A stretch of DNA of 7,237 nucleotides from an uncultured Bacillota bacterium (GCA_946628525.1 CAMOWO010000036.1:1-7237), one strand, 5' to 3'; numbered from the stretch's first letter, positions 1 to 6,419 are shown. Notes: generated by a model not told the origin, from the letters alone. Numbers and translations: made by a program.

Positions 1-1
1 C

Positions 2-433
2 CGCAAGGAACCGGATGATACACTTTTTATTCTCGGTGCGGGAAGTACGCTCCGGGCCATCAAGAAACATCTGGGCTTTGATGGCAGCCTGATCGGCGTG
101 GATCTGTATGGCAAGAATCATCTCATAGCAGAAGATCTCAGCGAACAGGAACTGTTGAGATCCATCGAGGGCCGTCATTGTAAGTTGATCGTTACCGCGA
201 TAGGCGGGCAGGGACACATTTTCGGACGTGGAAACCAGCAGCTCAGCCCGAAGGTCATCCGAAACGTCGGCATCGAGAACATCTGGGTCGTAGCGACAGG
301 CTCAAAAATATTCTCATTGCCGAATCAGCAGTTGTATGTGGATACCGGCGATGAGAAACTCGACGAGCAGCTCAGAGGCTACATGAAAGTGATCAACGGG
401 TGGCAGGAAACTCTGGTCTGCAGGGTATTATAG
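2..433 (+). CDS. ATP-NAD kinase / AcoX family protein, C-terminal part (5' truncated by window edge)
   Basis: The reading frame is open from the window edge to the TAG at 431-433, giving 143 residues of a protein whose start lies outside. What is seen: an ILGAGSTLRAI stretch at the left end, then a GGQGHIFGRGNQQLSP block, then VVATGSKI, then LYVDTGDEKLDEQLRGY. These are the conserved C-terminal blocks of the ATP-NAD kinase/AcoX family, which are NAD kinase-like proteins of roughly 350-380 residues. By family knowledge it would bind a nucleotide and NAD-like or related substrates in the cytoplasm. AcoX members are often found in catabolic clusters and many have no proven reaction. It is followed after 11 bases by a small gene and then agmatine deiminase, so it is probably cotranscribed with them. 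No true start or N-terminal phosphate-binding motif can be checked here. The family call is firm; the substrate is unknown. Confidence 0.85.
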   Translation, partial: RKEPDDTLFILGAGSTLRAIKKHLGFDGSLIGVDLYGKNHLIAEDLSEQELLRSIEGRHCKLIVTAIGGQGHIFGRGNQQLSPKVIRNVGIENIWVVATGSKIFSLPNQQLYVDTGDEKLDEQLRGYMKVINGWQETLVCRVL

Positions 434-444
434 GAGAAAGACGT

Positions 445-810
445 ATGGCATATGTAGAAATTCAACCGAAATCAAAGGAAGTACAGGAGATCCTCGTCAA
501 GAGGCAGGAAGAAATCTATGCGGCGATCGGCAAGTGTGTGCTGTCAACTTTCGATATCCCGGAAAGTGATATGATCCTGGAATTGCAGGAATGCAGAACG
601 ATTTCATTCGATCCGCTGGCTGTCAGGCTGGAATCGGCACCTGACGTAGTGATCAAACTGAACACAAGTGATGTGCAGTTTAAAGATAGAGGAGAGGCAT
701 TAGCAGAGAAAATCGTTGATGCCTGGAAGTCCTTGTTTGGAAAAGAACTGGCAATGGAATGCTGGATCCATTTCTTCCATGCTTGGGGATGCAATATTGA
801 TTTTGAATGA
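445..810 (+). CDS. Small conserved-looking protein of unknown function in the agmatine deiminase operon (121 aa)
   Basis: I do not recognise this gene with confidence. The start at ATG 445 is preferred over the upstream in-frame ATG at 400 because AGGAG at 432-436 lies 8 bases ahead of it, and the 400 start would overlap the previous gene with no ribosome binding site. The product is 121 residues, acidic and soluble, with no membrane segment or signal peptide. It alternates predicted strands and helices: a helix around residues 8-30, a strand-like DVVIKLNTSD near 67-76, an amphipathic helix near 82-100, and a C-terminal ECWIHFFHAWGCNIDFE block rich in aromatic residues. The size and the strand-helix-strand layout recall the MIF/4-oxalocrotonate tautomerase fold. 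The catalytic N-terminal proline of that family is absent (Met-Ala start), so this remains only a guess. Its position between an AcoX-type kinase and agmatine deiminase suggests a linked metabolic role. Confidence 0.75.
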   Translation: MAYVEIQPKSKEVQEILVKRQEEIYAAIGKCVLSTFDIPESDMILELQECRTISFDPLAVRLESAPDVVIKLNTSDVQFKDRGEALAEKIVDAWKSLFGKELAMECWIHFFHAWGCNIDFE

Positions 811-842
811 TCGTGGTTACGTGAATAGAGAGGAGAACAACA

Positions 843-1934
843 ATGGCAAAAAGACTTACTTCAACACCAAAAAAAGACGGATACAGAATGCCGGGTGAAT
901 TTGAACCGCAGGATCAGATCTTCATGGTCTGGCCGGAAAGACAGGATACATGGAGAGCCGGTGCGAAGCCTGCGCAGGAGGCGTTTAAGAATGTTGCAGA
1001 GGCGATCAATGAATTCACACCTGTAACGATGATCGTATCAAAGTCGCAGTATGCGAATGCCAGAAACAGATTGTCCGACAGCATCAGAGTCATAGAAGGT
1101 TCAAACGATGACGCATGGTTCAGAGACAACGGTCCATGCTTCGTGATCAATGATAAGGGCGACATCAGAGCCTGTGACTGGATGTTCAATGCATGGGGAG
1201 GGCTTGTTGACGGCCTGTATTACCCTTGGGACAGCGACGATTCCCTTGCCCAGAAAATCTGTGAAATCGAGAGGGTCGACAGTTACAGAACGGACTTCGT
1301 CCTCGAAGGCGGGAGCATCCATGTAGATGGAGAGGGAACCGTCATCACTTCAGAAGAATGCCTGCTCAGTGAAGGCAGAAACCCACACTTAACGAAAGAG
1401 GAAATCGAAGAAAACCTCAAAGAATACCTCAACTGTGACAAGGTGATCTGGGTCAAGAGAGGGATCGACCCGGATGAAACGAATGGACATATTGACGATG
1501 TGGCATGTTATGTCAGACCTGGTGAAGTTGCATGCATCTGGTCGGATGATCCGGAAGATCCTTTCTATGAAGTCGCACGTGAGTCCTATGAGATCCTGGC
1601 CAATTCCGTAGACGCCAAGGGACGCAAACTGAAAGTCCACAAACTCTGCACTCCAAAGCATCCGGTGCTTCTCGAAGGCGCTGACACGATCGATTCATCA
1701 GAAAGTGCTCCGGCAAGAGAAGAAGGGGAACAGTGCAATGCTTCCTATATGAACTTCCTGATCACCAATGGTGCGATCATTGCACCGCAGTACGGTGATG
1801 AGAACGACGCACTTGCCCTCGAGCAGCTTCAGGAGATCTTTCCTGATCACAAAATCGTCGGTGTTTACACGAAGGAAGTCGTGCAGGGTGGAGGAAACAT
1901 CCACTGCATCACACAGCAGATGCCTAAGAGATAA
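843..1934 (+). CDS. aguA: Agmatine deiminase
   Basis: This enzyme hydrolyses agmatine to N-carbamoylputrescine and ammonia in the cytoplasm, a step from arginine-derived agmatine to putrescine or to ATP through carbamoyl phosphate. The 363 residues match the usual family length. Visible signatures in order: MPGEFEPQDQIFMVWPER near 16-33; WFRDNGP with Asp95; NAWGG near 116-120; LEGGSIHVDG near 154-163; TNGHIDD with His216 and Asp218; and the C-terminal GGGNIHCITQQ with the nucleophile Cys355. These are the guanidino-group modifying (PAD-like) catalytic residues, all intact. The start ATG at 843 has AGAGGAG at 828-834, 8 bases upstream, and lies 32 bases after the preceding gene, so it is probably the last gene of an operon ending at the hairpin near 1967. 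No putrescine carbamoyltransferase or carbamate kinase lies in the window. A peptidyl-arginine deiminase role is less likely given the close fit to agmatine deiminase motifs. Confidence 0.95.
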   Translation: MAKRLTSTPKKDGYRMPGEFEPQDQIFMVWPERQDTWRAGAKPAQEAFKNVAEAINEFTPVTMIVSKSQYANARNRLSDSIRVIEGSNDDAWFRDNGPCFVINDKGDIRACDWMFNAWGGLVDGLYYPWDSDDSLAQKICEIERVDSYRTDFVLEGGSIHVDGEGTVITSEECLLSEGRNPHLTKEEIEENLKEYLNCDKVIWVKRGIDPDETNGHIDDVACYVRPGEVACIWSDDPEDPFYEVARESYEILANSVDAKGRKLKVHKLCTPKHPVLLEGADTIDSSESAPAREEGEQCNASYMNFLITNGAIIAPQYGDENDALALEQLQEIFPDHKIVGVYTKEVVQGGGNIHCITQQMPKR

Positions 1935-1964
1935 TGAAAATCACTCGACCATATTCCATACCCC

Positions 1965-2003
1965 AAAAAGGAGACATGCCGCAGGACATGCCTCCTTTGT
2001 TTT
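1965..2003. terminator. Bidirectional intrinsic terminator between convergent genes
   Basis: Arms AAAGGAG-A-CATG (1967-1978) and CATG-C-CTCCTTT (1987-1998) pair across an 8-base loop with one mismatch. On the + strand the stem is followed by a T-rich run (TTTGTTTTG), and on the - strand the mirror run of As at 1965-1969 gives TTTTT after the stem. It therefore can end both the agmatine deiminase operon, which stops at 1934, and the MFS gene, which stops at 2018 on the other strand. Confidence 0.8.
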
Positions 2004-2017
2004 GTCAGAAGCTGCGT

Positions 2018-3235
2018 TTAACGCGCTATTTTATTCAATACGAGTGTCAACAGTCCACCTGTGACGGCAAAGGCGACAGCCACGATAAATGCCATCTGGT
2101 ACGCACCAGTCATCGTGTGGATGTTGTTCATTGCCATCGGTCCGATCAGTCCTGCAACGGCAAAGCCGATGAACATGATACCGTAGTTGACACTGTTGTT
2201 TCGGCGGCCGAATTGCTTCGCTGTGAAACTTGGATAGATCCCCATGATGCTGCCAAATGAGAAGCCTACGCCTGCAATACCACCGTAGAACAGGATCCTG
2301 ATATCCGAAGAGGCAAATGTCAGGCACAGATTGGCAAGGATCAGGAGAACAAACACGATCTTCATTGTATTCACGATGCCGATCTTATCCGAAATGATGC
2401 CGGATACGATCCTTCCAAGCATGTTGAAGAGTGCGATAAAAGATACGACGATGGCGGCGCGCTCCATCGTCAGCCCCATCAGTTCCTGAGACAGGGAAGA
2501 GGCCTGGGATATGATCATCATTCCGGAGAAGGCACCGCACGTCATCGTGATGAGCATCAGATAAAACAGCGGTGTGGCCAGCATCTGCCGGTAATTGAAC
2601 TCCCCGGAGACAGATGGACTGCTGCTCACTTGAGCATCCGTCCTCTCAACAGAGAAGTCCGCGGGACACCTTTGGATGATAAAGGATGAACTGATGACCA
2701 CGATCAGGATGACAGCACCGATGATCTTGAAGGCCATCGTGATGCCGTATGCCTGATAAAGGGCATTGGCTGCAATGGGAATGATAATGGAACTTCCGCC
2801 GTAACAAGCCGTGATCAAGCCTCCGGCGAATCCGCTCCGGTCCGGGAAGAACTTGACGGTATTGGAAACGATCACGCCGTAGACCAGACCCAGTCCAAGT
2901 CCGACACCACCTCCATATGCGAGGATCAGTCCGGATACAGAAGTACAGAATCCGCATCCGATCATGCCGCCTCCAAACAGAAGACCGCCGATCACCAGGA
3001 CCCATTTGGGCCCGATCTTGTCGTTAATAAACCCGCCTGAGATCATCGTAACAGGACCCACTGCATTTGCAATGGTAAATACGATCGTCAGACTTGCGAT
3101 CTCGTGTCCGGTCACTTCTTCCAGATACAGTTTCATCGGAGTTGCGAAAGCACTCCACGCATACAGAGCACCGATGCTCAGCGCAACGATACAACTTGTT
3201 ATCAATATCAGCCAGCGTTTTTTGATCAGATCCAT
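2018..3235 (-). CDS. OFA-family (oxalate/formate antiporter-like) MFS transporter
   Basis: This is a 405-residue polytopic membrane carrier with about twelve hydrophobic segments, the normal MFS length. The N-terminal ALYAWSAFATPM near residues 23-34 is typical of the OFA family that includes the oxalate/formate exchanger OxlT. The loop after segment 2 carries GGFINDKIGPKW (67-78), a form of the MFS G-x-x-x-D-R/K-x-G motif, and a matching SGIISDKIG occurs in the second half, as expected from the internal duplication. The start at 3235 is chosen over the longer frame from 3346 because AAGGTGG lies a few bases upstream and the next residues (MDLIKKRW) fit the family's N terminus; the 37 extra residues have no ribosome binding site. 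OFA carriers usually move small carboxylates, but the actual substrate cannot be read here. It converges on the agmatine deiminase operon and has its own promoter region, so a joint function is unproven. Confidence 0.9.
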   Translation of the reverse strand: MDLIKKRWLILITSCIVALSIGALYAWSAFATPMKLYLEEVTGHEIASLTIVFTIANAVGPVTMISGGFINDKIGPKWVLVIGGLLFGGGMIGCGFCTSVSGLILAYGGGVGLGLGLVYGVIVSNTVKFFPDRSGFAGGLITACYGGSSIIIPIAANALYQAYGITMAFKIIGAVILIVVISSSFIIQRCPADFSVERTDAQVSSSPSVSGEFNYRQMLATPLFYLMLITMTCGAFSGMMIISQASSLSQELMGLTMERAAIVVSFIALFNMLGRIVSGIISDKIGIVNTMKIVFVLLILANLCLTFASSDIRILFYGGIAGVGFSFGSIMGIYPSFTAKQFGRRNNSVNYGIMFIGFAVAGLIGPMAMNNIHTMTGAYQMAFIVAVAFAVTGGLLTLVLNKIAR

Positions 3236-3254
3236 TTGTCCACCTTGATGTAAA

Positions 3255-3290
3255 TCGTCGATTATATAATCCCCTAAAATAGAGTATAGA
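3255..3290 (-). promoter_or_regulatory. Candidate promoter of the MFS transporter gene
   Basis: On the - strand a perfect TATAAT (complement of 3261-3266) lies about 26 bases ahead of the ATG at 3235, leaving room for a short leader carrying the AAGGTGG site. The -35 region 17 bases further up is a poor match to TTGACA. A second -10-like TATACT (complement of 3282-3287) is also present. The ten bases 3261-3270 are self-complementary, so a TATAAT also exists on the + strand. Confidence 0.4.
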
Positions 3291-3315
3291 GCGTAAAAGA
3301 AAAACACGTAACTGT

Positions 3316-3336
3316 CCGAAAGTTTGAACTTTTCGG
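3316..3336. promoter_or_regulatory. Imperfect 21-bp palindrome upstream of the MFS promoter, possible operator
   Basis: CCGAAA (3316-3321) and TTTCGG (3331-3336) are exact inverse complements, and the inner bases are partly symmetrical about G3326. It lies upstream of the candidate -10 elements of the MFS gene, where an activator or repressor site could sit. No run of T follows on either strand, so it is not a terminator. No regulator gene is adjacent, and the call is inference. Confidence 0.3.
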
Positions 3337-3375
3337 CGGAGGACATTACACTTTAGTAGTATGGATCGTCATGAA

Positions 3376-3408
3376 ATAAAACACCCCCGTGCGTAGGCAC
3401 GAGGGTTT
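3376..3408 (-). terminator. Intrinsic terminator of the YceG/MltG-like gene
   Basis: Read on the - strand, a 9-bp stem (3397-3405 with 3384-3392, one G-U wobble) closes a 4-base loop. It is followed by GTGTTTTATTT. It lies about 25 bases after the stop of the minus-strand gene at 3429, in the right place to end it and to shield the MFS promoter region beyond. Confidence 0.8.
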
Positions 3409-3428
3409 ATGGATACTTCGCTGTTCAG

Positions 3429-3809
3429 TTATTTCGTGATCGTCTCCAGGATCGTCTTCATGTCGGAGCCCTTCGGGATCTCGTAGTCTCCGATGTCGAT
3501 CTTGTTGTCCTTCTTCTGTTTCTCGGCGTATGCTGTGAATTCATCCGCGGAGCTTACGAGCCCGGCATCTGCCAGCATGTTGGAAACGTCTGAAAGTGTA
3601 TTGTTCTTGGTGATGGTGATCTTGACGACGGCCTGCTGCGTCTCTGCCTGCGCTTCCGCTTCCTGCATGGCGGTCTGAGCAGCAACGGTGTCTGGATACT
3701 CCATGATGGCTTCCATCCTGTCATAGATGATGAAGGCGGCAGCCAGCATGATCACCAGCACGACGATGATATCGTTTTTGTTATAAATGAAATCTTTTAG
3801 CTTGTTCAT
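3429..3809 (-). CDS. Small membrane-anchored YceG/MltG-like protein lacking the catalytic domain (126 aa)
   Basis: The product has a short cytoplasmic start, one membrane segment (about residues 13-29), an Ala/Glu/Gln-rich linker (40-60) and a C-terminal domain (61-126). That domain reads VVKITITKNNTLSDVSNML, then LVSSADEFTAY, then IDIGDYEIPKGSDMKTILETI. This order matches the LysM-like N-terminal module of YceG/MltG proteins, the endolytic murein transglycosylases. Full MltG enzymes are about 330 or more residues and have a later domain with a catalytic Glu; that part is absent here. It is therefore more likely a cell-wall binding or regulatory relative than an enzyme. The start at 3809 has GGGGAG 9 bases ahead, and the longer frame extends back through the promoter region, so it is rejected. 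The gene is monocistronic, with a strong promoter and a terminator, and is divergent from the pseudouridine synthase. The stop codon is normal and no frameshift is visible just after it. Confidence 0.75.
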   Translation of the reverse strand: MNKLKDFIYNKNDIIVVLVIMLAAAFIIYDRMEAIMEYPDTVAAQTAMQEAEAQAETQQAVVKITITKNNTLSDVSNMLADAGLVSSADEFTAYAEKQKKDNKIDIGDYEIPKGSDMKTILETITK

Positions 3810-3854
3810 ATGAGAATACTCCCCGACAAATGGTACTGAATTCAAATCCAAGTT

Positions 3855-3883
3855 ATTATACCATAATTTGTATGTCTTAACAA
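3855..3883 (-). promoter_or_regulatory. Strong sigma-A type promoter for the YceG/MltG-like gene
   Basis: On the - strand TTGTTA (complement of 3878-3883) is followed after 17 bases by TATAAT (complement of 3855-3860). The -10 is preceded by TGG, giving an extended -10. The predicted start lies near 3848, leaving a leader of about 40 bases before the ATG at 3809. Confidence 0.75.
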
Positions 3884-3890
3884 CACTTTG

Positions 3891-3903
3891 CCCATCATAT
3901 GGG
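3891..3903. promoter_or_regulatory. Short palindrome between two divergent promoters, possible operator
   Basis: CCCAT (3891-3895) and ATGGG (3899-3903) are perfect inverse complements with a 3-base spacer. The site fills the gap between the -35 boxes of the minus-strand (3878-3883) and plus-strand (3905-3910) promoters. A protein bound here could affect both genes. The symmetry is short enough to be chance. Confidence 0.3.
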
Positions 3904-3904
3904 A

Positions 3905-3932
3905 TTGTATTTGCACGCTTTTGGTGTATAAT
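3905..3932 (+). promoter_or_regulatory. Promoter of the pseudouridine synthase operon, predicted to give a leaderless mRNA
   Basis: TTGTAT (3905-3910) and a perfect TATAAT (3927-3932) are separated by 16 bases. The usual distance from the -10 places the transcription start at about 3939-3940, which is the A of the ATG at 3940. No ribosome binding site lies in the seven bases between the -10 and the ATG. Confidence 0.65.
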
Positions 3933-3939
3933 GTAATTC

Positions 3940-4893
3940 ATGGTCAAAATCAGGATAACACAAAACGAAGGGAACCAGAGACTGGACCGGTTCCTGCGAA
4001 AATATCTCAAGAGGGCACCCCTCGCCATGATCTATAAGCTCATACGCAAAGATGTCAAGGTGAACGGCAGGAGAGGGAAGGAAGATACCATGCTGACGGA
4101 GGGCGACGAAGTCACGATCTATCTTCCGCAGGAGAAGCTCGAAGAGCTCACGGCACCTTTGAAGAAGAAGCGTGCCCGGAAGACCTTCGGGATCGTCTAT
4201 GAGGATGAGAACGTCCTCGTGGTGAACAAGCCTTCCGGACTTCTGACTCACGGCGATGCCCATGAGAAGAAGAACACCCTCGCCAACCAGGTCATGGGGT
4301 ACCTTCAGGACAAAGGCGAGTACGATCCTGCTTCGGAGAAGACCTTCTCGCCGGCGCCGGCCAACAGGCTGGACAGGAATACTTCCGGCCTCGTGCTCTT
4401 CGGGAAGAACGCGGAGGCTTTGCGGGAGCTTACGGCTGTCATGGGGGCGAAGGAGGATGTCAGCAAGATCTACAGAGCCGTCGTCTGCGGAAGGCTGGAA
4501 GGAACGGCCAGGATCGAAGGGAAACTCCTCAAGGATCAGCGGACGAACCAGGTCCGGGTGGATGATTCCGGCAAGGACGCCCTTACGTTTGTGGAGGAAG
4601 TGAGGAGCGGAAGCCGGCTCAGCCTCGTGCAGGTGAGGATCGTGACGGGCAGGACCCATCAGATCAGGGTGCACCTTGCGCAGATTGGACATCCGGTGGC
4701 CGGAGATGCGAAGTACGGACTTTCCGGTGTGAACAGAAAACTTTTTGAAAAATTTGGCGTGTCGTCACAGATGCTTCACGCTTTTCGTATAGAATTTAAA
4801 CAGATGCAGGGAATGCTGGAGTATCTTTCGGGGAAGACCTTCGAAGCGCCTGTCCCTGAACTGTTTGATATCGTTATGGAGGAAGCCAACTAG
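3940..4893 (+). CDS. RluA-family (RluC/RluD-like) 23S rRNA pseudouridine synthase
   Basis: The enzyme converts specific uridines of RNA, usually 23S rRNA, to pseudouridine. The 317 residues fit the RluC/RluD group. Residues 1 to about 65 form an S4 RNA-binding domain (RLDRFLRKYLKRAPL, then KVNGRR). The catalytic domain follows: ENVLVVNKPSGLLTH near 90-104, NRLDRNTSGLVLF with the catalytic Asp145, KIYRAVVCG, and GRTHQIRVHLAQIGHPVAGD. All key blocks are intact. The ATG at 3940 is chosen because the residues right after it are the expected start of the S4 domain and no later start would keep it. There is no Shine-Dalgarno sequence ahead of it, and the -10 box ends only 7 bases upstream, so translation is probably leaderless. 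It overlaps in regulation with signal peptidase I, which begins 2 bases after its stop. RluC, RluD and Gram-positive paralogues cannot be told apart by eye, so no symbol is given. Confidence 0.93.
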   Translation: MVKIRITQNEGNQRLDRFLRKYLKRAPLAMIYKLIRKDVKVNGRRGKEDTMLTEGDEVTIYLPQEKLEELTAPLKKKRARKTFGIVYEDENVLVVNKPSGLLTHGDAHEKKNTLANQVMGYLQDKGEYDPASEKTFSPAPANRLDRNTSGLVLFGKNAEALRELTAVMGAKEDVSKIYRAVVCGRLEGTARIEGKLLKDQRTNQVRVDDSGKDALTFVEEVRSGSRLSLVQVRIVTGRTHQIRVHLAQIGHPVAGDAKYGLSGVNRKLFEKFGVSSQMLHAFRIEFKQMQGMLEYLSGKTFEAPVPELFDIVMEEAN

Positions 4894-4895
4894 TA

Positions 4896-5444
4896 ATGAA
4901 AGAATTTGTAAGAGACGTTATCATCGCACTCGCCATCGTTATCGTGATCTCGCTTGTTGTGAAGCCGACGATCGTCAAAGAACAGTCCATGGAAGACACG
5001 CTGCATTCCAACGACTTCCTGTTCCTCTATAAGCTGGCCTATATCAATGACGACCATCCTGAACCGGGCGATATCATCGTGTTCGAGTCGGATCTTGTCA
5101 ATAACGATCCGCAGGGTTTACCGGGGCTGATAAACAGCCTCACCGGGAAGACGAGCTACAAGCTTTTGATCAAAAGGGTGATCGGCGTTGAGGGAGACGT
5201 GATCAATATCAAGGACGGCGTGGTCTACAGAAACGGCGAGGCCCTGGATGAGGACTATATCAAAGAGGATTATACGAACGGATTCATCGATAACCTGATC
5301 GTGCCGGAAGACCAGCTCTTCGTCATGGGAGATAACAGGGCTGTAAGTATGGACAGCAGAGAACTTGGTACGATCGCAGAGGATCGAGTGGTCGGCAAGG
5401 CTGTTATACGAGTCTTCCCGTTTGAAGATTTCAGGAAACTGTAA
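4896..5444 (+). CDS. lepB: Signal peptidase I
   Basis: This membrane protease removes signal peptides from secreted proteins on the outer face of the cytoplasmic membrane. The 182 residues match the short Gram-positive (SipS-like) type with a single N-terminal anchor (about residues 8-22). Conserved boxes: EQSMEDTL with nucleophile Ser31, PGDIIVFES near 57-65, LIKRVIGVEGD with general base Lys93, and GDNRAVSMDSRELG, the typical final box. Between the second and third boxes there are about 25 residues with a short hydrophobic GLPGLINSL stretch, longer than in B. subtilis SipS, where Ser and Lys are about 40 apart against 62 here. The ATG at 4896 lies 2 bases after the stop of the pseudouridine synthase, with GGAGG at 4878-4882 inside the upstream gene, so the two are cotranscribed and perhaps translationally coupled. 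Confidence 0.95.
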   Translation: MKEFVRDVIIALAIVIVISLVVKPTIVKEQSMEDTLHSNDFLFLYKLAYINDDHPEPGDIIVFESDLVNNDPQGLPGLINSLTGKTSYKLLIKRVIGVEGDVINIKDGVVYRNGEALDEDYIKEDYTNGFIDNLIVPEDQLFVMGDNRAVSMDSRELGTIAEDRVVGKAVIRVFPFEDFRKL

Positions 5445-5487
5445 GCAGTTGACCATAATAGATTTATTGTTGATGTGAGGAAACGAC

Positions 5488-5931
5488 ATGAAACTTGTGG
5501 CTAATAACAAGAAAGCCAGACATGATTACTTCATAGAAGAGACATACGAGGCCGGGATATCTCTTACCGGGACCGAGATCAAGTCCGTTAGGCAGGGCAA
5601 GGTGAGCATCAAAGAAAGCTACGCCAAGATCGAGAAGGGAGAGGTCATCCTCTACGGGATGAACATCAGCCCGTATGAGCAGGGCAATCGTTTTAATACA
5701 GAGCCGCTCAGGCCGCGCAAACTACTGCTGCATAAGAGGGAGATCCGCAAGCTCATCGGCTACACCACCTTGAAGGGGTTGACTTTGGTTCCGCTGCGGA
5801 TGTACATTAATGACAACGGGCTTGCGAAGGTCGAACTGGCCGTTGCCAGGGGCAAGAAGGAATACGACAAGAGACACGATATAGCGAAACGAGATGCTGA
5901 CAGACGTATGCAGCAGGCCGTGAGAAAGTAA
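5488..5931 (+). CDS. smpB: SsrA-binding protein SmpB
   Basis: SmpB binds the tRNA-like end of tmRNA and places it in the A site of stalled ribosomes for trans-translation. The 147 residues are close to the usual 150-160. Seen: [17 protein letters not shown] near 8-24, [21 protein letters not shown] near 26-46, [11 protein letters not shown] near 60-70, the [14 protein letters not shown] block near 73-86, and the basic C-terminal tail with [18 protein letters not shown] that reaches into the mRNA path. The start at 5488 has GAGGAA 8 or so bases upstream and the family's expected N-terminal sequence. It lies 43 bases after signal peptidase I with no terminator between, and its RNA partner ssrA is 396 bases downstream, separated only by one small gene. 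Confidence 0.97.
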   Translation: MKLVANNKKARHDYFIEETYEAGISLTGTEIKSVRQGKVSIKESYAKIEKGEVILYGMNISPYEQGNRFNTEPLRPRKLLLHKREIRKLIGYTTLKGLTLVPLRMYINDNGLAKVELAVARGKKEYDKRHDIAKRDADRRMQQAVRK

Positions 5932-5944
5932 GGAGGTGCGTTCC

Positions 5945-6274
5945 ATGCAGGATTTTCTGAACAAAGTTGGCAAACACGCTTCGAAGGCTGCGAATATGGC
6001 AGGCAACAAAGCGACGGAGATGCTCGAGGTCACGAAGCTCAAGAGCAAACTGAGCGATATCAAAGACGTACAGCGGGCAACGAAGAACGAGATCGGCGAG
6101 TACTGCTATGACCTCTACAAAGAGGGCAACGTCACCGACACGCACGTGATCAACCTCTGCAAGAAGATCGATGCAGCAGTTGCTGCCGCAGAGGATATCG
6201 AGAGACAGATCGAGAAGGCAAGGGCAGAATATGCCGCAAAGAATGAGTCGCCGGATCCGAGTCTCAACGACTGA
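5945..6274 (+). CDS. Small helical (coiled-coil) protein of unknown function between smpB and ssrA (109 aa)
   Basis: The function is not known. The start is ATG 5945, set by a perfect AGGAGG at 5931-5936, 8 bases upstream and overlapping the smpB stop codon; the in-frame GTG at 5936 lies inside that site and is rejected. The 109 residues are almost entirely helical and charged, with no signal peptide or membrane segment. An Ala/Lys-rich start (MQDFLNKVGKHASKAAN) leads into a likely coiled coil from about residue 25, with EIGEYCYDLYKEGNVTDTHV near 49-68 and a second helix to about 97. Clostridia carry many small proteins with this layout (helical stretch, IGEYYYDKYKNG-like turn, second helix), some with a C-terminal zinc ribbon. 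No such ribbon is present here. The tight spacing to smpB suggests cotranscription, but a role in ribosome rescue is only inference. Confidence 0.8.
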   Translation: MQDFLNKVGKHASKAANMAGNKATEMLEVTKLKSKLSDIKDVQRATKNEIGEYCYDLYKEGNVTDTHVINLCKKIDAAVAAAEDIERQIEKARAEYAAKNESPDPSLND

Positions 6275-6294
6275 TCTTGATTGAATCGCTGACC

Positions 6295-6319
6295 ATCCGG
6301 GGAGTCCCGCTTCCCGGAT
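6295..6319 (+). other. Hairpin just upstream of the tmRNA 5' end
   Basis: Bases 6295-6303 pair with 6311-6319 over 9 bp (one G-U), closing a 7-base loop; it ends 7 bases before the first tmRNA base. No T run follows, so it does not look like a terminator. I see no convincing promoter between the preceding stop codon and the tmRNA, so the hairpin may be a processing element of a longer precursor. Confidence 0.45.
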
Positions 6320-6419
6320 ACGATATGGGGATGTACAGGTTTCGACGGGGGTGTGGAAACCGGAGAAGCGAGCCGCAGTTTGTCCAGTCTGCGTTAAAAG
6401 GGACACGTTAAATATAAAC

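Noticed and set aside
3236..3346. N-terminal extension of the MFS protein from the ATG at 3346
   Set aside because: No ribosome binding site precedes it, and the extension runs through the candidate promoter; the start at 3235 has AAGGTGG and fits the family.
3810..4028. Longer minus-strand start for the YceG/MltG-like protein
   Set aside because: The extra 73 codons cover its own promoter and the start of the divergent pseudouridine synthase gene.
3895..4692. 265-codon minus-strand frame opposite the pseudouridine synthase
   Set aside because: It is a shadow of the well-supported pseudouridine synthase, with no recognisable domain.
5449..5480. Separate promoter for smpB (TTGACC at 5449)
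   Set aside because: The -10 position 16 bases on reads TGATGT, a poor match; cotranscription with signal peptidase I is simpler.
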